Assembly: GCA_027314665.1 (NCBI GenBank)
Contig: DAHVAK010000099.1
Span: forward strand, 1 to 39,090
Source of the DNA: Spirochaetales bacterium
GTDB taxonomy: Bacteria > Spirochaetota > Spirochaetia > DAHUYW01
DNA length: 39,090 nt
Direction of reading: 5' to 3'
This document shows, piece after piece, positions 18,294 to 27,692 of the stretch; the first letter of the stretch is position 1; each line of letters begins with the position of its first letter. The notes under the pieces were generated by a model that was not told the origin of the DNA, searched no databases, and saw only the letters and a list, made by a program, of their open reading frames with translations. Position numbers and translations under genes: made by a program.

Positions 18294-18917
18294 CTACCAC
18301 CTTCGCCACCGATCGTCGTCGCGGTGGATGATGATCGGGCGCGGGGGCGGGGTACGGTCGATGATGACCGGCGGCGGCAGGGCTCGATAGACGGGCCAAG
18401 GCCGCTGCATGAGCCAGGAGCCGCTCAGCCAAACCCAGCCGTTGTTCCAATACCAGCGCCCGGGCGTCCAGAAGTAGCCGGGACCGGGGGCCATGGGGAC
18501 TACCTCGACCAAGGGGGCCGGCGGCACCGTCGTGACGATAGTCGTGGAGGTTTGCGCCGGGAGCGGGGTCTCGGAAGGCGCCGCCGGCTGGGATGCAACC
18601 TCACCCTGCGGCTTCTCGATCAGACCCTCGTGGCTCAGGATGGCCGTGATGACGCGAGGCGAAACCTTCGAGTTATTGAGGGCAATGATGTCATCCGTGG
18701 TAAGCGCGAAGGTTTTGTCGGACTTGTCGACGTAGGCGATGATGACGTCATCGCTGACTCCCGCGTCGGCGAGCTTAATGACATCCGCGACGCCCGGGGA
18801 GAGGCTCGCGGAGGAGACGCCCGTCTCGCTCCCGGCCGACGGGCTCGTCTGGGCGTGTGCCGCGGCAAGCGGCGTCGCCGCGAGAAGCACCATCCAAAGC
18901 ACCCTCATGGTCTTCAT
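18294..18917 (-). CDS. Exported protein with C-terminal WxxGxW-like motifs
   Basis: Signal peptide MKTMRVLWMVLLAATPLAAAHA; ...GYFWTPGRWYWNNGWVWLSGSWLMQRPW... Confidence 0.55.
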   Translation of the reverse strand: MKTMRVLWMVLLAATPLAAAHAQTSPSAGSETGVSSASLSPGVADVIKLADAGVSDDVIIAYVDKSDKTFALTTDDIIALNNSKVSPRVITAILSHEGLIEKPQGEVASQPAAPSETPLPAQTSTTIVTTVPPAPLVEVVPMAPGPGYFWTPGRWYWNNGWVWLSGSWLMQRPWPVYRALPPPVIIDRTPPPRPIIIHRDDDRWRRW

Positions 18918-19076
18918 GAATCCACCCCTTCACCGGAGGCTTGCGCGGGGACCCTGCGGCATCTGCGAGGAGCTTTCGCCGGGCGAGCTCCGGAGGCAGC
19001 GGAAAGGCATGATGGCAGGGACACCCCCCCTGACCGCAACCGACTCCGCCTGCCCTAAATGTATCGCGCCCGACCC

Positions 19077-20057
19077 CTAGGAATCAAGCTCCCCGAGCTC
19101 ATTGACGGAGTGCTGCGGCCGTCCGGTCGTGAGGGCCGCAGCGACGTTCTGCGCGGCCCTGGTCTTGAGCTCCGACATGGATTCCTCGCTGTACCACGCC
19201 GCATGGTCCGAAAGGATGACGTTCTCGAGCTGATACAGGGGGCTCTCGGGCGCCGGAGGCTCGGTCTCAAAGACATCGAGCCCGGCGCCTGCAATCCGCT
19301 TCTGCCGCAGCGCCTCGACGAGGGCAGGCTCGTCGATCACCGCCCCGCGCGAGGTGTTGATGAGGATGGCGGTGGGGCGCATCAGGGCGATCTCCCTCGC
19401 TCCGATCAGCCGCCGAGTCGCCTCGTTCAGGAGGGTGTGAAGGGATATGAAGTCCGACTCCTGCAGGAGCCTCGGTAGGTCGACCGGCAGCGCCCCGGCG
19501 GAGAGGATGGTGTCGCGATCGACGAGGGGATCGTGGACAAGGACCTGCCCGAGGTCGAAGCCCGAGAGCTTGCGGTGCAGGCGCCGCCCGATGGTTCCGT
19601 AGCCGACGATCCCGAGCGTCCTTCCTGCGATTCGGTGGCAGGGCTGCTCCTTCTGCAGATCCCAAGCGCCCTCCCGAATCCGCTTGTCGCGGTACGGGAT
19701 CTTGCGGGCGCATCCGAGGAGAAGCGCGACGGCGTGGTCGGTGACCTCCTCGGCCGCATAATCGGGAACGCGGGCAACCCAGATCCCCTTCCGTGTTGCC
19801 GCGGGAACGTCGACGCTGTCGTAGCCCACTCCGTACCGAGAGATGACCCGGCATTTCGGCAGGCTCTCGATGATCTCCGCGGTCAGGGGGAAAAGGTTCG
19901 CGAGAATGGCGTCCGCCTGCGCGAGCTCCCTCTTCGCCTCCGCCGCCGACGCGAGATTGCGGACCAGAAGGCGAGCGTCGACCTCGCCGAGCACACGTTT
20001 TTCCTCTTCGTAGCTTCCGTAGCGATCGTCGGTTACGACGACAGTGAATTTGGCCAT
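19077..20057 (-). CDS. D-isomer-specific 2-hydroxyacid dehydrogenase (CtBP/SerA-like)
   Basis: MAKFTVVVTDDRYGSYEEEK; RVISRYGVGYDSVDVPAAT, TLGIVGYGTIGRRLHRKL, ILINTSRGAVIDEPALVEAL, GAGLDVFETEP, LSDHAAWYSEES. Confidence 0.9.
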   Translation of the reverse strand: MAKFTVVVTDDRYGSYEEEKRVLGEVDARLLVRNLASAAEAKRELAQADAILANLFPLTAEIIESLPKCRVISRYGVGYDSVDVPAATRKGIWVARVPDYAAEEVTDHAVALLLGCARKIPYRDKRIREGAWDLQKEQPCHRIAGRTLGIVGYGTIGRRLHRKLSGFDLGQVLVHDPLVDRDTILSAGALPVDLPRLLQESDFISLHTLLNEATRRLIGAREIALMRPTAILINTSRGAVIDEPALVEALRQKRIAGAGLDVFETEPPAPESPLYQLENVILSDHAAWYSEESMSELKTRAAQNVAAALTTGRPQHSVNELGELDS

Positions 20058-20103
20058 TGAGCTCTCCCGCACGGCGCGCATGCCCGGCGGGGGTGTCGGC
20101 GCT

Positions 20104-21072
20104 CTACTTTCTGCGCGTCCGCTCGCCGCCGGCAAAGATGATGGCAAGGATTATGAACCCGGTGATGATGTAGCGCAAGCCGACGGCGATCCCGAGAATA
20201 TCGAGCAGATAGAGAATGAGAAGCAAGAGCAGCGAGGCACCCACGATGCCGGGCACGTTCGAGTTGCCCCCCGCGATGCTGCTCCCTCCGATGACTGGAA
20301 CCGCGATCGAGTTGAGAAGATACTCGTGGCCCATCCCGAGCGTTACGCCGCCGCCGAACGCAGAGAGCAGGATCCCCGTCAGACCCGCGAAGGTCCCGCA
20401 AAGGATGTAGGTCACGAGCTTGTTCGCATCGACCCGAATGGCGGCAAGGGAGGCCGCTTTCGTGTTTTGGCCGATCGCATGAAGATGGCGCCCGAAGCGC
20501 GAGCGCATGAGGACGAAGTGCATCACCACGGCGATCGCGAGGACCAGGAGAAACAGAAGAGGCACGATGCTGAGCCTCATGGTCACGAAGTGGCTGAGGC
20601 TGTCGGGGGGTTTGATCTGAAGGCCTCGGAAGAAGACGATCGCGAGGGTCTGCACAATGAAGCCCGAGGCGAGGGTGGCGATCATGGGTGGGACCCGGAC
20701 CATGCGTATGAGCCCGAAATTGAAGGCACCGACGGCGGCCCCGACGACCAGGCCGGCGAGAATCCCGAGGGCTATCTCGTTGTTCGCTGCGTTCATCACC
20801 TTCATGGCGACGAAGCCGGCGAGTCCGATGGTGTAGGGAATGGAAAGGTCGATGTTTCCCGGTCCCAGGGTGATGACGAGCATCTGGCCCATGCCGACGA
20901 GGATGAAAAAGGAGGCAAAGCTCGCGGAGGCCGTCAGGGTTCCGATTGCATCGGAGGAGACGGCGGTTATGACGAGATAGGCGATGACTACTCCGACATA
21001 GGACCAAAGCCACTTGACCGCAGCCAGTTCCCGAAGGGAGAAGAGGCGGGTATCCTGCCTGAGACTAGACAT
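20104..21072 (-). CDS. Sugar ABC transporter permease (RbsC-like)
   Basis: FFILVGMGQMLVITLGPGNIDLSI, HAIGQNTKAASLAAIRVD, IAVPVIGGSSIAGG (BPD_transp_2 family). Confidence 0.88.
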   Translation of the reverse strand: MSSLRQDTRLFSLRELAAVKWLWSYVGVVIAYLVITAVSSDAIGTLTASASFASFFILVGMGQMLVITLGPGNIDLSIPYTIGLAGFVAMKVMNAANNEIALGILAGLVVGAAVGAFNFGLIRMVRVPPMIATLASGFIVQTLAIVFFRGLQIKPPDSLSHFVTMRLSIVPLLFLLVLAIAVVMHFVLMRSRFGRHLHAIGQNTKAASLAAIRVDANKLVTYILCGTFAGLTGILLSAFGGGVTLGMGHEYLLNSIAVPVIGGSSIAGGNSNVPGIVGASLLLLLILYLLDILGIAVGLRYIITGFIILAIIFAGGERTRRK

Positions 21073-22030
21073 AGCGGGCCTCTCCCTGCGCCCTGGCGAT
21101 GCCGTTCAAGAACAGGACAACGAGGAGGATGCTGCCCTGGGCCCCAATCTGCCAGTCGGGCGAGAGCTGAAGAAAGGTAAGAAGGGTTCCCACGAGGGTC
21201 ATCGTGCAGGCCCCGAGCACGGCGCCGACCGCGGAGACCTTCCCTCCCGAGAACGAGCCGCCGCCGAGCATGACTCCCGCAACGGAAAGGAGGGTGTAGT
21301 TGGTGGCGACGTTGGCGTCGGCGCTCGTCGTGATTCCCGCGAGGGCGGTTCCCGCAAGGATGCCGAAGAGCCCCACGAGCCCGAAGACGGCGGCATCCAA
21401 CCGCGTTATCGAGTGGCCGGACAGCGAGACCGCTTTCGCGTTGCCTCCGATCCCGCGCAGGAGAATGCCGAAGCTCGTCCGAAAGAGGACCAGGTGGCCG
21501 ATGATTGCGAGAGCCACCAGGAACAACACGGGAAAGGGCACGAGGGGGGTGTTCACGGACACCGCCTTCTGGATGATCCCGGGGACGCTCCCTCCGGGAG
21601 TCGGCTGGATCGTTACGGCAAGCCCGGTCCAGATGAACGACATCCCGATCGTGACGACGATCGAGGAGAGCTTCCGCAGATTGAGGAAGGCTCCAATGAG
21701 CAGGTAGATCGCCACGATCCCGAGGAGAATCGCCAAGCCGAGACCGAGACTCCGCGGAATGACCGTGCCGACGACGCAGGTCACGAGGCTCACCAGATTG
21801 CCCATCGAGAAATCGATCTCCCCGATTGCCATCGCGAACATCTGGCCCATGGTGGCAAGGCTCAAGGGGATGGCCATGTTCAGAAGCAGCTGCAGCCCCA
21901 CGTACTTGAGCACGATCGGGCGAAGCGCGGCGATCGGAATGAGGATCACCAGCACCGAGAGGATGGGAAGGAGGAGGATCTGAAGGTTGTTTCCCCGTCG
22001 CAGGGCGCTCAACGGATTCATCTCTGTCAC
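21065..22030 (-). CDS. Sugar ABC transporter permease (RbsC-like)
   Basis: LSLATMGQMFAMAIGEIDFSMGNLVSLV, RGIGGNAKAVSLSGHSITRLDA, GVMLGGGSFSGGKVSAVGAVLGA. Confidence 0.88.
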   Translation of the reverse strand: MTEMNPLSALRRGNNLQILLLPILSVLVILIPIAALRPIVLKYVGLQLLLNMAIPLSLATMGQMFAMAIGEIDFSMGNLVSLVTCVVGTVIPRSLGLGLAILLGIVAIYLLIGAFLNLRKLSSIVVTIGMSFIWTGLAVTIQPTPGGSVPGIIQKAVSVNTPLVPFPVLFLVALAIIGHLVLFRTSFGILLRGIGGNAKAVSLSGHSITRLDAAVFGLVGLFGILAGTALAGITTSADANVATNYTLLSVAGVMLGGGSFSGGKVSAVGAVLGACTMTLVGTLLTFLQLSPDWQIGAQGSILLVVLFLNGIARAQGEARYV

Positions 22031-22050
22031 GCTCCCAAGACTGCTCTTCG

Positions 22051-23520
22051 CTAGAACGAGGACTTGAGGATGTCCTCTTCGGTGGCCTCCTCGCCGGCAA
22101 GCTCGGCAAGGATCTTCCCCGATTTGAAGACGTAGATCCGATCGCAGTATTTCAGCTCATCCATCTCCGTCGTGTACCACACGAAGGCTCTTCCCTTGCC
22201 GGCCTCCTCGAGGATCAGCTTGTAGAGCTCATCCTTGGTGCCGACATCCACCCCACGGGTCGGATCGTCCATGAGCACGAGGGGGGAGGCGGACTCAAGG
22301 CAGCGCGCGAAGAGGACCTTCTGCTGGTTGCCGCCGCTCAAGGAGAGGATTCCGCGTCCGACGGAATCGGTCCTGATGTCGATGATCTTCTTCCACTTGT
22401 TCGCGACCGCGTTCTCGCGCTTCGGGTCGATGAGCAAGAGGCGCCTGAGCTTCTCGTAGACCTGAACGCTCAGGTTCTTGGCGATCGACCAGACCGGGAA
22501 GATCCCGTCCGATTGTCGATCGCCCGGCACGAAGGTGGCAGGCCCTCGAATGCGATAGTCCCGATTGCGCCGGTAGTCGAACAGCCCGAGAAGGAGCCGG
22601 GTCTGCCCGTGTCCCGCGAGTCCCGTCAGGCCGACGATCTCTCCCTCGTGGACGCGGATGTGAAGCTCGCCGTTGTCGGAGGCCGGCTCGACGACCAGCG
22701 GAACTTCGGTGAATCTGTCGGCTCCCCGGCGCGCGCCTGCGGCGCCCGCGCCGCCTTCTTCCTGCTTCAGGGGCTTTGCCTCGCCCATCAGCTCGATGAT
22801 CGTCTGGCGCGAGGCCTGCCGGGTCTCGAGAACGCCGAGATTGCGCCCATCCCGCAGGACGGCGATCCGGTTGGTGCACGCGAGCACCTCGTCGAGGAGG
22901 TGCGAGATGTAGATGACGCTCAAGGGCTCGCCGCGAAGCGAGCGGATGTAATCGATCAGCTGTCGGGAGGTGTGATGGTCGAGCGCGCTCGTGGGCTCGT
23001 CGAGGATGAGGAGCTTCAGCGGCTGCTCCGAGGTCGAAAAGGCCTTCGCAATCTCAACCATCTGACGCTTGCCGAGCGAGAGGCTCTCCACCGCGTCACT
23101 TGCGCGAACCCCATGGCCGGGGAAGATGCGGTCCATCGTCTCCAGGATGATCCGTCCGAGCCTCCTCTGCCATCCGATGCCTCCGAGGGCCGGGTGAAAC
23201 ACCCGCATGTTCTCGACGACCGAGAGGTTCGGACAGAGGCTCAGCTCCTGGAACACCGCTCGGATGCCGAGGGCGTTGGCCGCATGAACGTCGTAGGCTT
23301 CATCGAGCTTTCTTCCATCGATCGAGATCTCCCCGGAAGACGGCAGGTAGCTTCCCGTCAAGATGTTCACGAGCGTGGACTTCCCTGCGCCGTTGTGCCC
23401 CACGATTCCGAGAGCTTCCCCCTCGAAGATCGAAAGGCTGAGGTCGTCGAGGGCGTGAGAGTGGATGAAGTACTTGTGGATGTTCGAAAGCTCTACGATC
23501 GCGCGTCTTTCATTCATCAT
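22051..23520 (-). CDS. Sugar ABC transporter ATP-binding protein with duplicated NBD (RbsA/MglA-like)
   Basis: MMNERRAIVELSNIHKYFIHSHALDDLSL; Walker A GHNGAGKSTLVN; LLILDEPTSALD; second half GLTGLAGHGQTRLLLGL, LSGGNQQKVLFARCL, VLMDDPTRGVDVG. Confidence 0.92.
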   Translation of the reverse strand: MMNERRAIVELSNIHKYFIHSHALDDLSLSIFEGEALGIVGHNGAGKSTLVNILTGSYLPSSGEISIDGRKLDEAYDVHAANALGIRAVFQELSLCPNLSVVENMRVFHPALGGIGWQRRLGRIILETMDRIFPGHGVRASDAVESLSLGKRQMVEIAKAFSTSEQPLKLLILDEPTSALDHHTSRQLIDYIRSLRGEPLSVIYISHLLDEVLACTNRIAVLRDGRNLGVLETRQASRQTIIELMGEAKPLKQEEGGAGAAGARRGADRFTEVPLVVEPASDNGELHIRVHEGEIVGLTGLAGHGQTRLLLGLFDYRRNRDYRIRGPATFVPGDRQSDGIFPVWSIAKNLSVQVYEKLRRLLLIDPKRENAVANKWKKIIDIRTDSVGRGILSLSGGNQQKVLFARCLESASPLVLMDDPTRGVDVGTKDELYKLILEEAGKGRAFVWYTTEMDELKYCDRIYVFKSGKILAELAGEEATEEDILKSSF

Positions 23521-23615
23521 CTCGCCGCCGCTGGAGCTGGTCCCGAAGACCGCGCGAGGCGGTTTCACGCCCTTTCGGGATGAAACCGCTCGCGACAATC
23601 CGAGAGCGAGCGCCC

Positions 23616-24701
23616 TTACTCCTCCGCGATGGGATCGGGCGGCTCGGGCTGCCCCGCCGTGGCAGTTGCGATGAGCTGCTGCACCCAGGACTGGGGATAG
23701 AACAGGGTGGCGACTCCGCCCTTCTGGGTATGCGACAGGAAGAAGTCGAGCTTGTCACTCGTGATCACGAGGGGGCGGATGTTCAGCTCCATCGGGACCT
23801 TCTTGCCGTTCAGGACCTCCAAGGCGGTCCAGAATGCAATCTGCACCGACGAGGGCTGGCTGCAGGCGGACCAGGTGTCGTAGCCGTTCTTGTCCTTCAT
23901 CTCCTTCCAGATTGCGAGCTCGTCGTAGCGGTTGCCCATCATGACCATGGGGATGGGGCGACCGGCATCCTTGAAGGCCATGACCGCCCCGTAGCCGTCG
24001 CCGCCCTGGTCCACCACGGCGTCGATCTTGGGAAGGGAGGGCAGAATCCCCGCTACCGCCTTCTGGGCGGTGGCCTCATCCCACTTGCCGTACACCGTTC
24101 CGACGACCTTCAGGTTCGGATATTCCTTCAGCCCCTGGACGATCCCTTCGTGAATCGCGTTGTCCACAAAGGTTCCGGGCAGGCCGCGAATCTCGAGGAG
24201 ATTCCCGGAGGTCGTGAGGTGCTTGGCGATGTACTCCACCTCGTGGCGCCCGTACCACTGGAAATCGATGATGATGCGGTACGCCTTTGGATTGGTCACG
24301 GCGTTGTCGAAGGCCACGACCGGAATCCCCGCGGCGACCGCCTTGTCGACTGCACCGTTGAGCGCGGTGGGGGACGCGGCGTCGAGCAGGATCGCGTTGT
24401 AGCCCTCGAGGATCAGATTCTGAATCTGGGCTGCCTGCTCGGCCGCCGAGCTCTCGTTCGTGGTAAATGCCGCCCCCTCGGCGATGAGCCCCTCGCTCTT
24501 TGCCTTGTCGACCACGAGCTGAAAGTCCCGGAGCATCTGCTGTCGCCACGAGTTTGCGGCATAGTCGTTGCTCAGCGCGATGCGCCATTTGGCCTTCGGC
24601 GCGCCGGCCTGCGCCCCCGTTCCCTGCTCCTTGCCGCCGGCGGCAAAGACACTCGCCGCGACCAGCAGCAACGCGGACACCAACAACGACACTCGCTTCA
24701 T
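23616..24701 (-). CDS. Sugar ABC transporter substrate-binding protein (periplasmic-binding type 1, RbsB-like)
   Basis: MKRVSLLVSALLLVAASVFAAGGKEQGTG; IQNLILEGYNAILLDAASPTALNGAVDKAVAAGIPVVAFD. Confidence 0.9.
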   Translation of the reverse strand: MKRVSLLVSALLLVAASVFAAGGKEQGTGAQAGAPKAKWRIALSNDYAANSWRQQMLRDFQLVVDKAKSEGLIAEGAAFTTNESSAAEQAAQIQNLILEGYNAILLDAASPTALNGAVDKAVAAGIPVVAFDNAVTNPKAYRIIIDFQWYGRHEVEYIAKHLTTSGNLLEIRGLPGTFVDNAIHEGIVQGLKEYPNLKVVGTVYGKWDEATAQKAVAGILPSLPKIDAVVDQGGDGYGAVMAFKDAGRPIPMVMMGNRYDELAIWKEMKDKNGYDTWSACSQPSSVQIAFWTALEVLNGKKVPMELNIRPLVITSDKLDFFLSHTQKGGVATLFYPQSWVQQLIATATAGQPEPPDPIAEE

Positions 24702-24960
24702 GAGGTCCTCCTTGACGTACATTTCCTATTCGATACCGACTCCGATATCGTCTTTTTCTCGAGTAGCGCAGCAAGCGCCGAGCTGCAGTGGTGAGGTTTT
24801 TAGCCGAGCGGGGTCTGACGCAGAGGGAGAGAGGCTACGTGTGAGGCAAGCGGAGCTGTCGAGGAAGCGAATCGGCCCTCCTCGAGATGACGACGTTACG
24901 GTGCACCAAATCATTCGCACCTCCGCCGGTGATGCGCCGTGCGACCTTTGTGATGCACTC

Positions 24961-24988
24961 ATTGTATATCGTATACAATAGGTGTCAA
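24961..24988 (-). promoter_or_regulatory. Predicted sigma70-type promoter with overlapping GntR operator, upstream of the ABC transporter operon
   Basis: Minus strand: TTGACA (24988-24983), 16 bp spacer, TACAAT (24966-24961). The palindrome ATTGTATA-TCG-TATACAAT (24961-24979) has perfect 8 bp arms. Confidence 0.72.
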
Positions 24989-25061
24989 GGAAAATGTTGC
25001 CCTGCGGGGCGCCGTCCGCCGCGGCGGGATGGCTCGCGCCCTGCAGCGCACGATCCGTAGG

Positions 25062-25191
25062 CTATCAGGGTGCTGACAAAGTGATTGACCCGCTGCCAAA
25101 ACGGCGTTCTTGGTTGAGCCTCTTGCCCCAATTTGGTTCGAGAAAACGCCGTTTTGGCAGGTACCTTTGCGTTTGTCAGCACCCTGCTAGA
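25062..25191. repeat. MITE-like nested inverted repeat, copy 2 (inverted relative to copy 1)
   Basis: Perfect 15 bp terminal inverted repeat CAGGGTGCTGACAAA / TTTGTCAGCACCCTG. Inner perfect 16 bp inverted repeat CTGCCAAAACGGCGTT (25093-25108) / AACGCCGTTTTGGCAG (25145-25160). Confidence 0.88.
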
Positions 25192-25852
25192 CGGCCTCGA
25201 GGAAGCTCAGATGATGCAGGATGTGCTGCTCGAGGAGCTCGTCGATCTCCTGCACTGCGTTCCGCTCGAGGAGGCTCACGAGCATCTCGTGCTGGGCCAG
25301 ATAGGAGGAGAGCTTGTCGGAAGGCAGGTGCTGTTTGAGTCGAACCAGCTGGAACTTCGCATCCAGGGTGGTCAGCATGTTGAACAGCTCCGCGTTGCCG
25401 GTCCTCCGCGCAATCCCGAGATGAATGGCGCTGTCCGCCTCGTGCACGGAGGCGTAGTCGCCCCGCCTGTTCGCCTCGTCGCATCTGGAGGCGAGCTCGT
25501 GGAGGGGGGCGAGGAGCTCGGGGGTCGCCATGGGCGCCACGGTGCGAAAGGAGAGCCGCTCCAGGGCGAGGCGCACGGTCGCGATGTCCCGGGCCTCCCT
25601 CATGTCGATGGAGGCAACGAAAGCGTAGCTCCTCGGCTTGATGACGACGAGTCCGTACTCTGCGAGCTTTCGGATGGCCTCACGGACAGGGGTGCGGCTT
25701 ACCTGGAGCTGCTCGGCGACCCTGCTCTCGGGGATTTTCTCGCCGCCCTCGAGCGCCCCCGAGAGAATCAGGCGCTTGATGTGCTCGTAGACCTGATCGG
25801 AGATGCTTTTTCGCTCGATGATCGCGTCGGGAAGGCTCTCTCGCTCAAGCAT
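25187..25852 (-). CDS. GntR-family (FadR/FCD-type) transcriptional regulator
   Basis: ISDQVYEHIKRLILSGALEGGEKIPESRVAEQLQVSRTPVREAIRKLAEYGLVVIKP winged HTH; FCD-like C-terminus (HEADSAIHLGIARRTGN, HEMLVSLLERN). Start ATG at 25852; its TAG stop lies at the repeat copy 2 edge. Confidence 0.92.
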   Translation of the reverse strand: MLERESLPDAIIERKSISDQVYEHIKRLILSGALEGGEKIPESRVAEQLQVSRTPVREAIRKLAEYGLVVIKPRSYAFVASIDMREARDIATVRLALERLSFRTVAPMATPELLAPLHELASRCDEANRRGDYASVHEADSAIHLGIARRTGNAELFNMLTTLDAKFQLVRLKQHLPSDKLSSYLAQHEMLVSLLERNAVQEIDELLEQHILHHLSFLEAV

Positions 25853-26801
25853 GGCCACGCTCTCGTTTCTTCCGCACGACGGCATGGGCGGTCTCCACGA
25901 TGCGCGAAACTCCCATTCCATAGCTCTCGAGAAGGGTCTCATAGGGGCCGCTCTCGGCGAAGCGATCGGAGATGCCGACCCGAGCGATCGGCACGGGATG
26001 AAGCTCGGCGGTGAGCTCGGCGATCGCGCCCCCGAGACCGCCCACGATGCTGTGCTCTTCGGCGGTGACGAAGGCTCCCGTCTCCCGCGCGGCGGCAAGC
26101 ACCCCTTCGCGGTCGAGGGGCTTGATCGTGTGCACCTCGATGACCCGAGCCGAGACGCCCTCGGCGGCAAGCCGCTCCGCGGCAGCGAGGCTGCGGCTCA
26201 CCATCAGTCCGCAGCACAGGATGGAAAGGTCGCTCCCTTCGCGCAGGGTGATCGCCTTCCCGATTTCGGGGGCGTAGCGTTGGTCGAAGAGGACCGGCAC
26301 CTCGTTTCGATTCAGGCGAAGGTAGACGGGGCCTTCCCAGGCGGCGACCTGCGGCAGCAGCTTTGCCACCGCGACCGGATCGCTCGGCACGACGACCGTC
26401 ATGTTCGGGAGGCTGCGCAGGATCGCGATATCGGTGATCGCGTGGTGCGTGGGCCCGTCGAAGGAGTCGGACAGGCCCGCGTAGGCTCCCATGAGCTTGA
26501 CGTTCGCCCGTCCATAGCAGAGGTGGGTGCGAATCATCTCGAGGGCCCGGGTCGCGAAGAGGAAGGCGAAGGTATTGGCGAAGGGGATGTAGCCGCTGTG
26601 GGCGAATCCCACCGCGACGTCCACCAGCGACTGTTCCGCGATGCCGACGTTGAAGAATCGGCTGGGGAAGGCCTCCTCGAACATGTAGCTGAAATCGGAG
26701 TTCGAAACGTCGGCGCTCAAGGCAACCACCCTTTCGTTCGCCTGGCCGAGGGCGACGAGCGCCTCGCCGTAGGCCTTGCGCATCGACACTACCTCTCCCA
26801 T
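25845..26801 (-). CDS. Transketolase, C-terminal subunit
   Basis: MRKAYGEALVALGQANERVVALSADVSNSDFSYMFEEAFPSRFFNVGIAEQSLVDVAVGFAHSGYIPFANTFAFLFATRALEMIR; split-transketolase Pyr and C domains. Confidence 0.92.
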   Translation of the reverse strand: MGEVVSMRKAYGEALVALGQANERVVALSADVSNSDFSYMFEEAFPSRFFNVGIAEQSLVDVAVGFAHSGYIPFANTFAFLFATRALEMIRTHLCYGRANVKLMGAYAGLSDSFDGPTHHAITDIAILRSLPNMTVVVPSDPVAVAKLLPQVAAWEGPVYLRLNRNEVPVLFDQRYAPEIGKAITLREGSDLSILCCGLMVSRSLAAAERLAAEGVSARVIEVHTIKPLDREGVLAAARETGAFVTAEEHSIVGGLGGAIAELTAELHPVPIARVGISDRFAESGPYETLLESYGMGVSRIVETAHAVVRKKRERGHA

Positions 26802-27679
26802 CGCGAAAGCTCCCTCTCCAGCTCCGCCAACCCTGCGGCGAACTGCTCGTCGTTCGGGGGCGAGCCGTGCCAGCGATGGTCGTACTCCATGAAGCTGACC
26901 CCTTTCCCCTTGACCGTGCGCGCGATGATGACGCTCGGGCGGGCATGCACTTCATCGGCGCGATCCAGGGCAGCGAGAATCTCCGCCACGTTGTGGCCGT
27001 GGATCTCCTGGACATGCCAGCCGAAGGCGGCCCACTTGTCCGCGATGGGCTCAGTCGGCATCACATCGGCGGTCGCCCCGGTCTGCTGGATGCCGTTGTA
27101 GTCGAGGATGACGGTGAGGTTCCCCAATCGGAACTTCGCGGCGGACATGATCCCCTCCCAGATCACCCCGGCGTTGATCTCCCCGTCGCCGACGATGACG
27201 TAGACCCGCGCGCCGGCCGCGCGCGCGGAGGGGGCGGACTGGCTGGAGGGCTTTTCGCCCCTCATGCGAAGGGCCAGGGCCATCCCGGTCCCGATCGCTA
27301 TCCCATGGCCGAGCGGACCCGCGGCGATCTCCACCCCCGGGGTCTTCGCCGGATCGGGATGACCCTGCAGGGTGCTGCCGGCCGAGCGAAAGGTCGGCAG
27401 CAGCGCGGGATCGAAAAAGCCGCGATGGGCGAGGACCGCGTAGAGCATGGCGCAGGCGTGTCCCTTGCTGAAGAGCAGGCGATCGCGCTCCGGCCAGTCG
27501 GGCCGCAGCGGGTCGATCAGGAGGTGATGGAAGTACAGGGAGGTGAGGATCTCCGCGACCGAAAAGGCTCCCCCGATATGGCCGCTCTGGATGTTCTTCA
27601 CCATGCGCAGCACATCGATGCGGTAGCGCAGGGCGCGGGCGGTGAGATCTCGAACAAGCTCTTCGCTGTGGTAGTGCAC
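26789..27679 (-). CDS. Transketolase, N-terminal (TPP-binding) subunit
   Basis: GHIGGAFSVAEILTSLYF, DRLLFSKGHACAMLYAVLAHRGFF, GPLGHGIAIGTGMALA, YVIVGDGEINAGVIWEGIMSAAKFRLGNLTVILDYNGIQQTG. Confidence 0.93.
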   Translation of the reverse strand: MHYHSEELVRDLTARALRYRIDVLRMVKNIQSGHIGGAFSVAEILTSLYFHHLLIDPLRPDWPERDRLLFSKGHACAMLYAVLAHRGFFDPALLPTFRSAGSTLQGHPDPAKTPGVEIAAGPLGHGIAIGTGMALALRMRGEKPSSQSAPSARAAGARVYVIVGDGEINAGVIWEGIMSAAKFRLGNLTVILDYNGIQQTGATADVMPTEPIADKWAAFGWHVQEIHGHNVAEILAALDRADEVHARPSVIIARTVKGKGVSFMEYDHRWHGSPPNDEQFAAGLAELERELSRWER

Positions 27680-27692
27680 TGCCTCTCTCCCC

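Noticed and set aside
18000-19058. 352 aa plus-strand ORF
   Set aside because: Low-complexity Arg/Gly-rich translation, largely antisense to the signal-peptide gene 18294-18917.
22513-23583. 356 aa plus-strand ORF
   Set aside because: Antisense to the clear RbsA-like ATPase; no family signature.
13614-25191. Composite transposon bounded by the two inverted repeat copies
   Set aside because: The interval contains no transposase and holds housekeeping-like envelope and transport operons; both copies look like independent insertions at gene ends.
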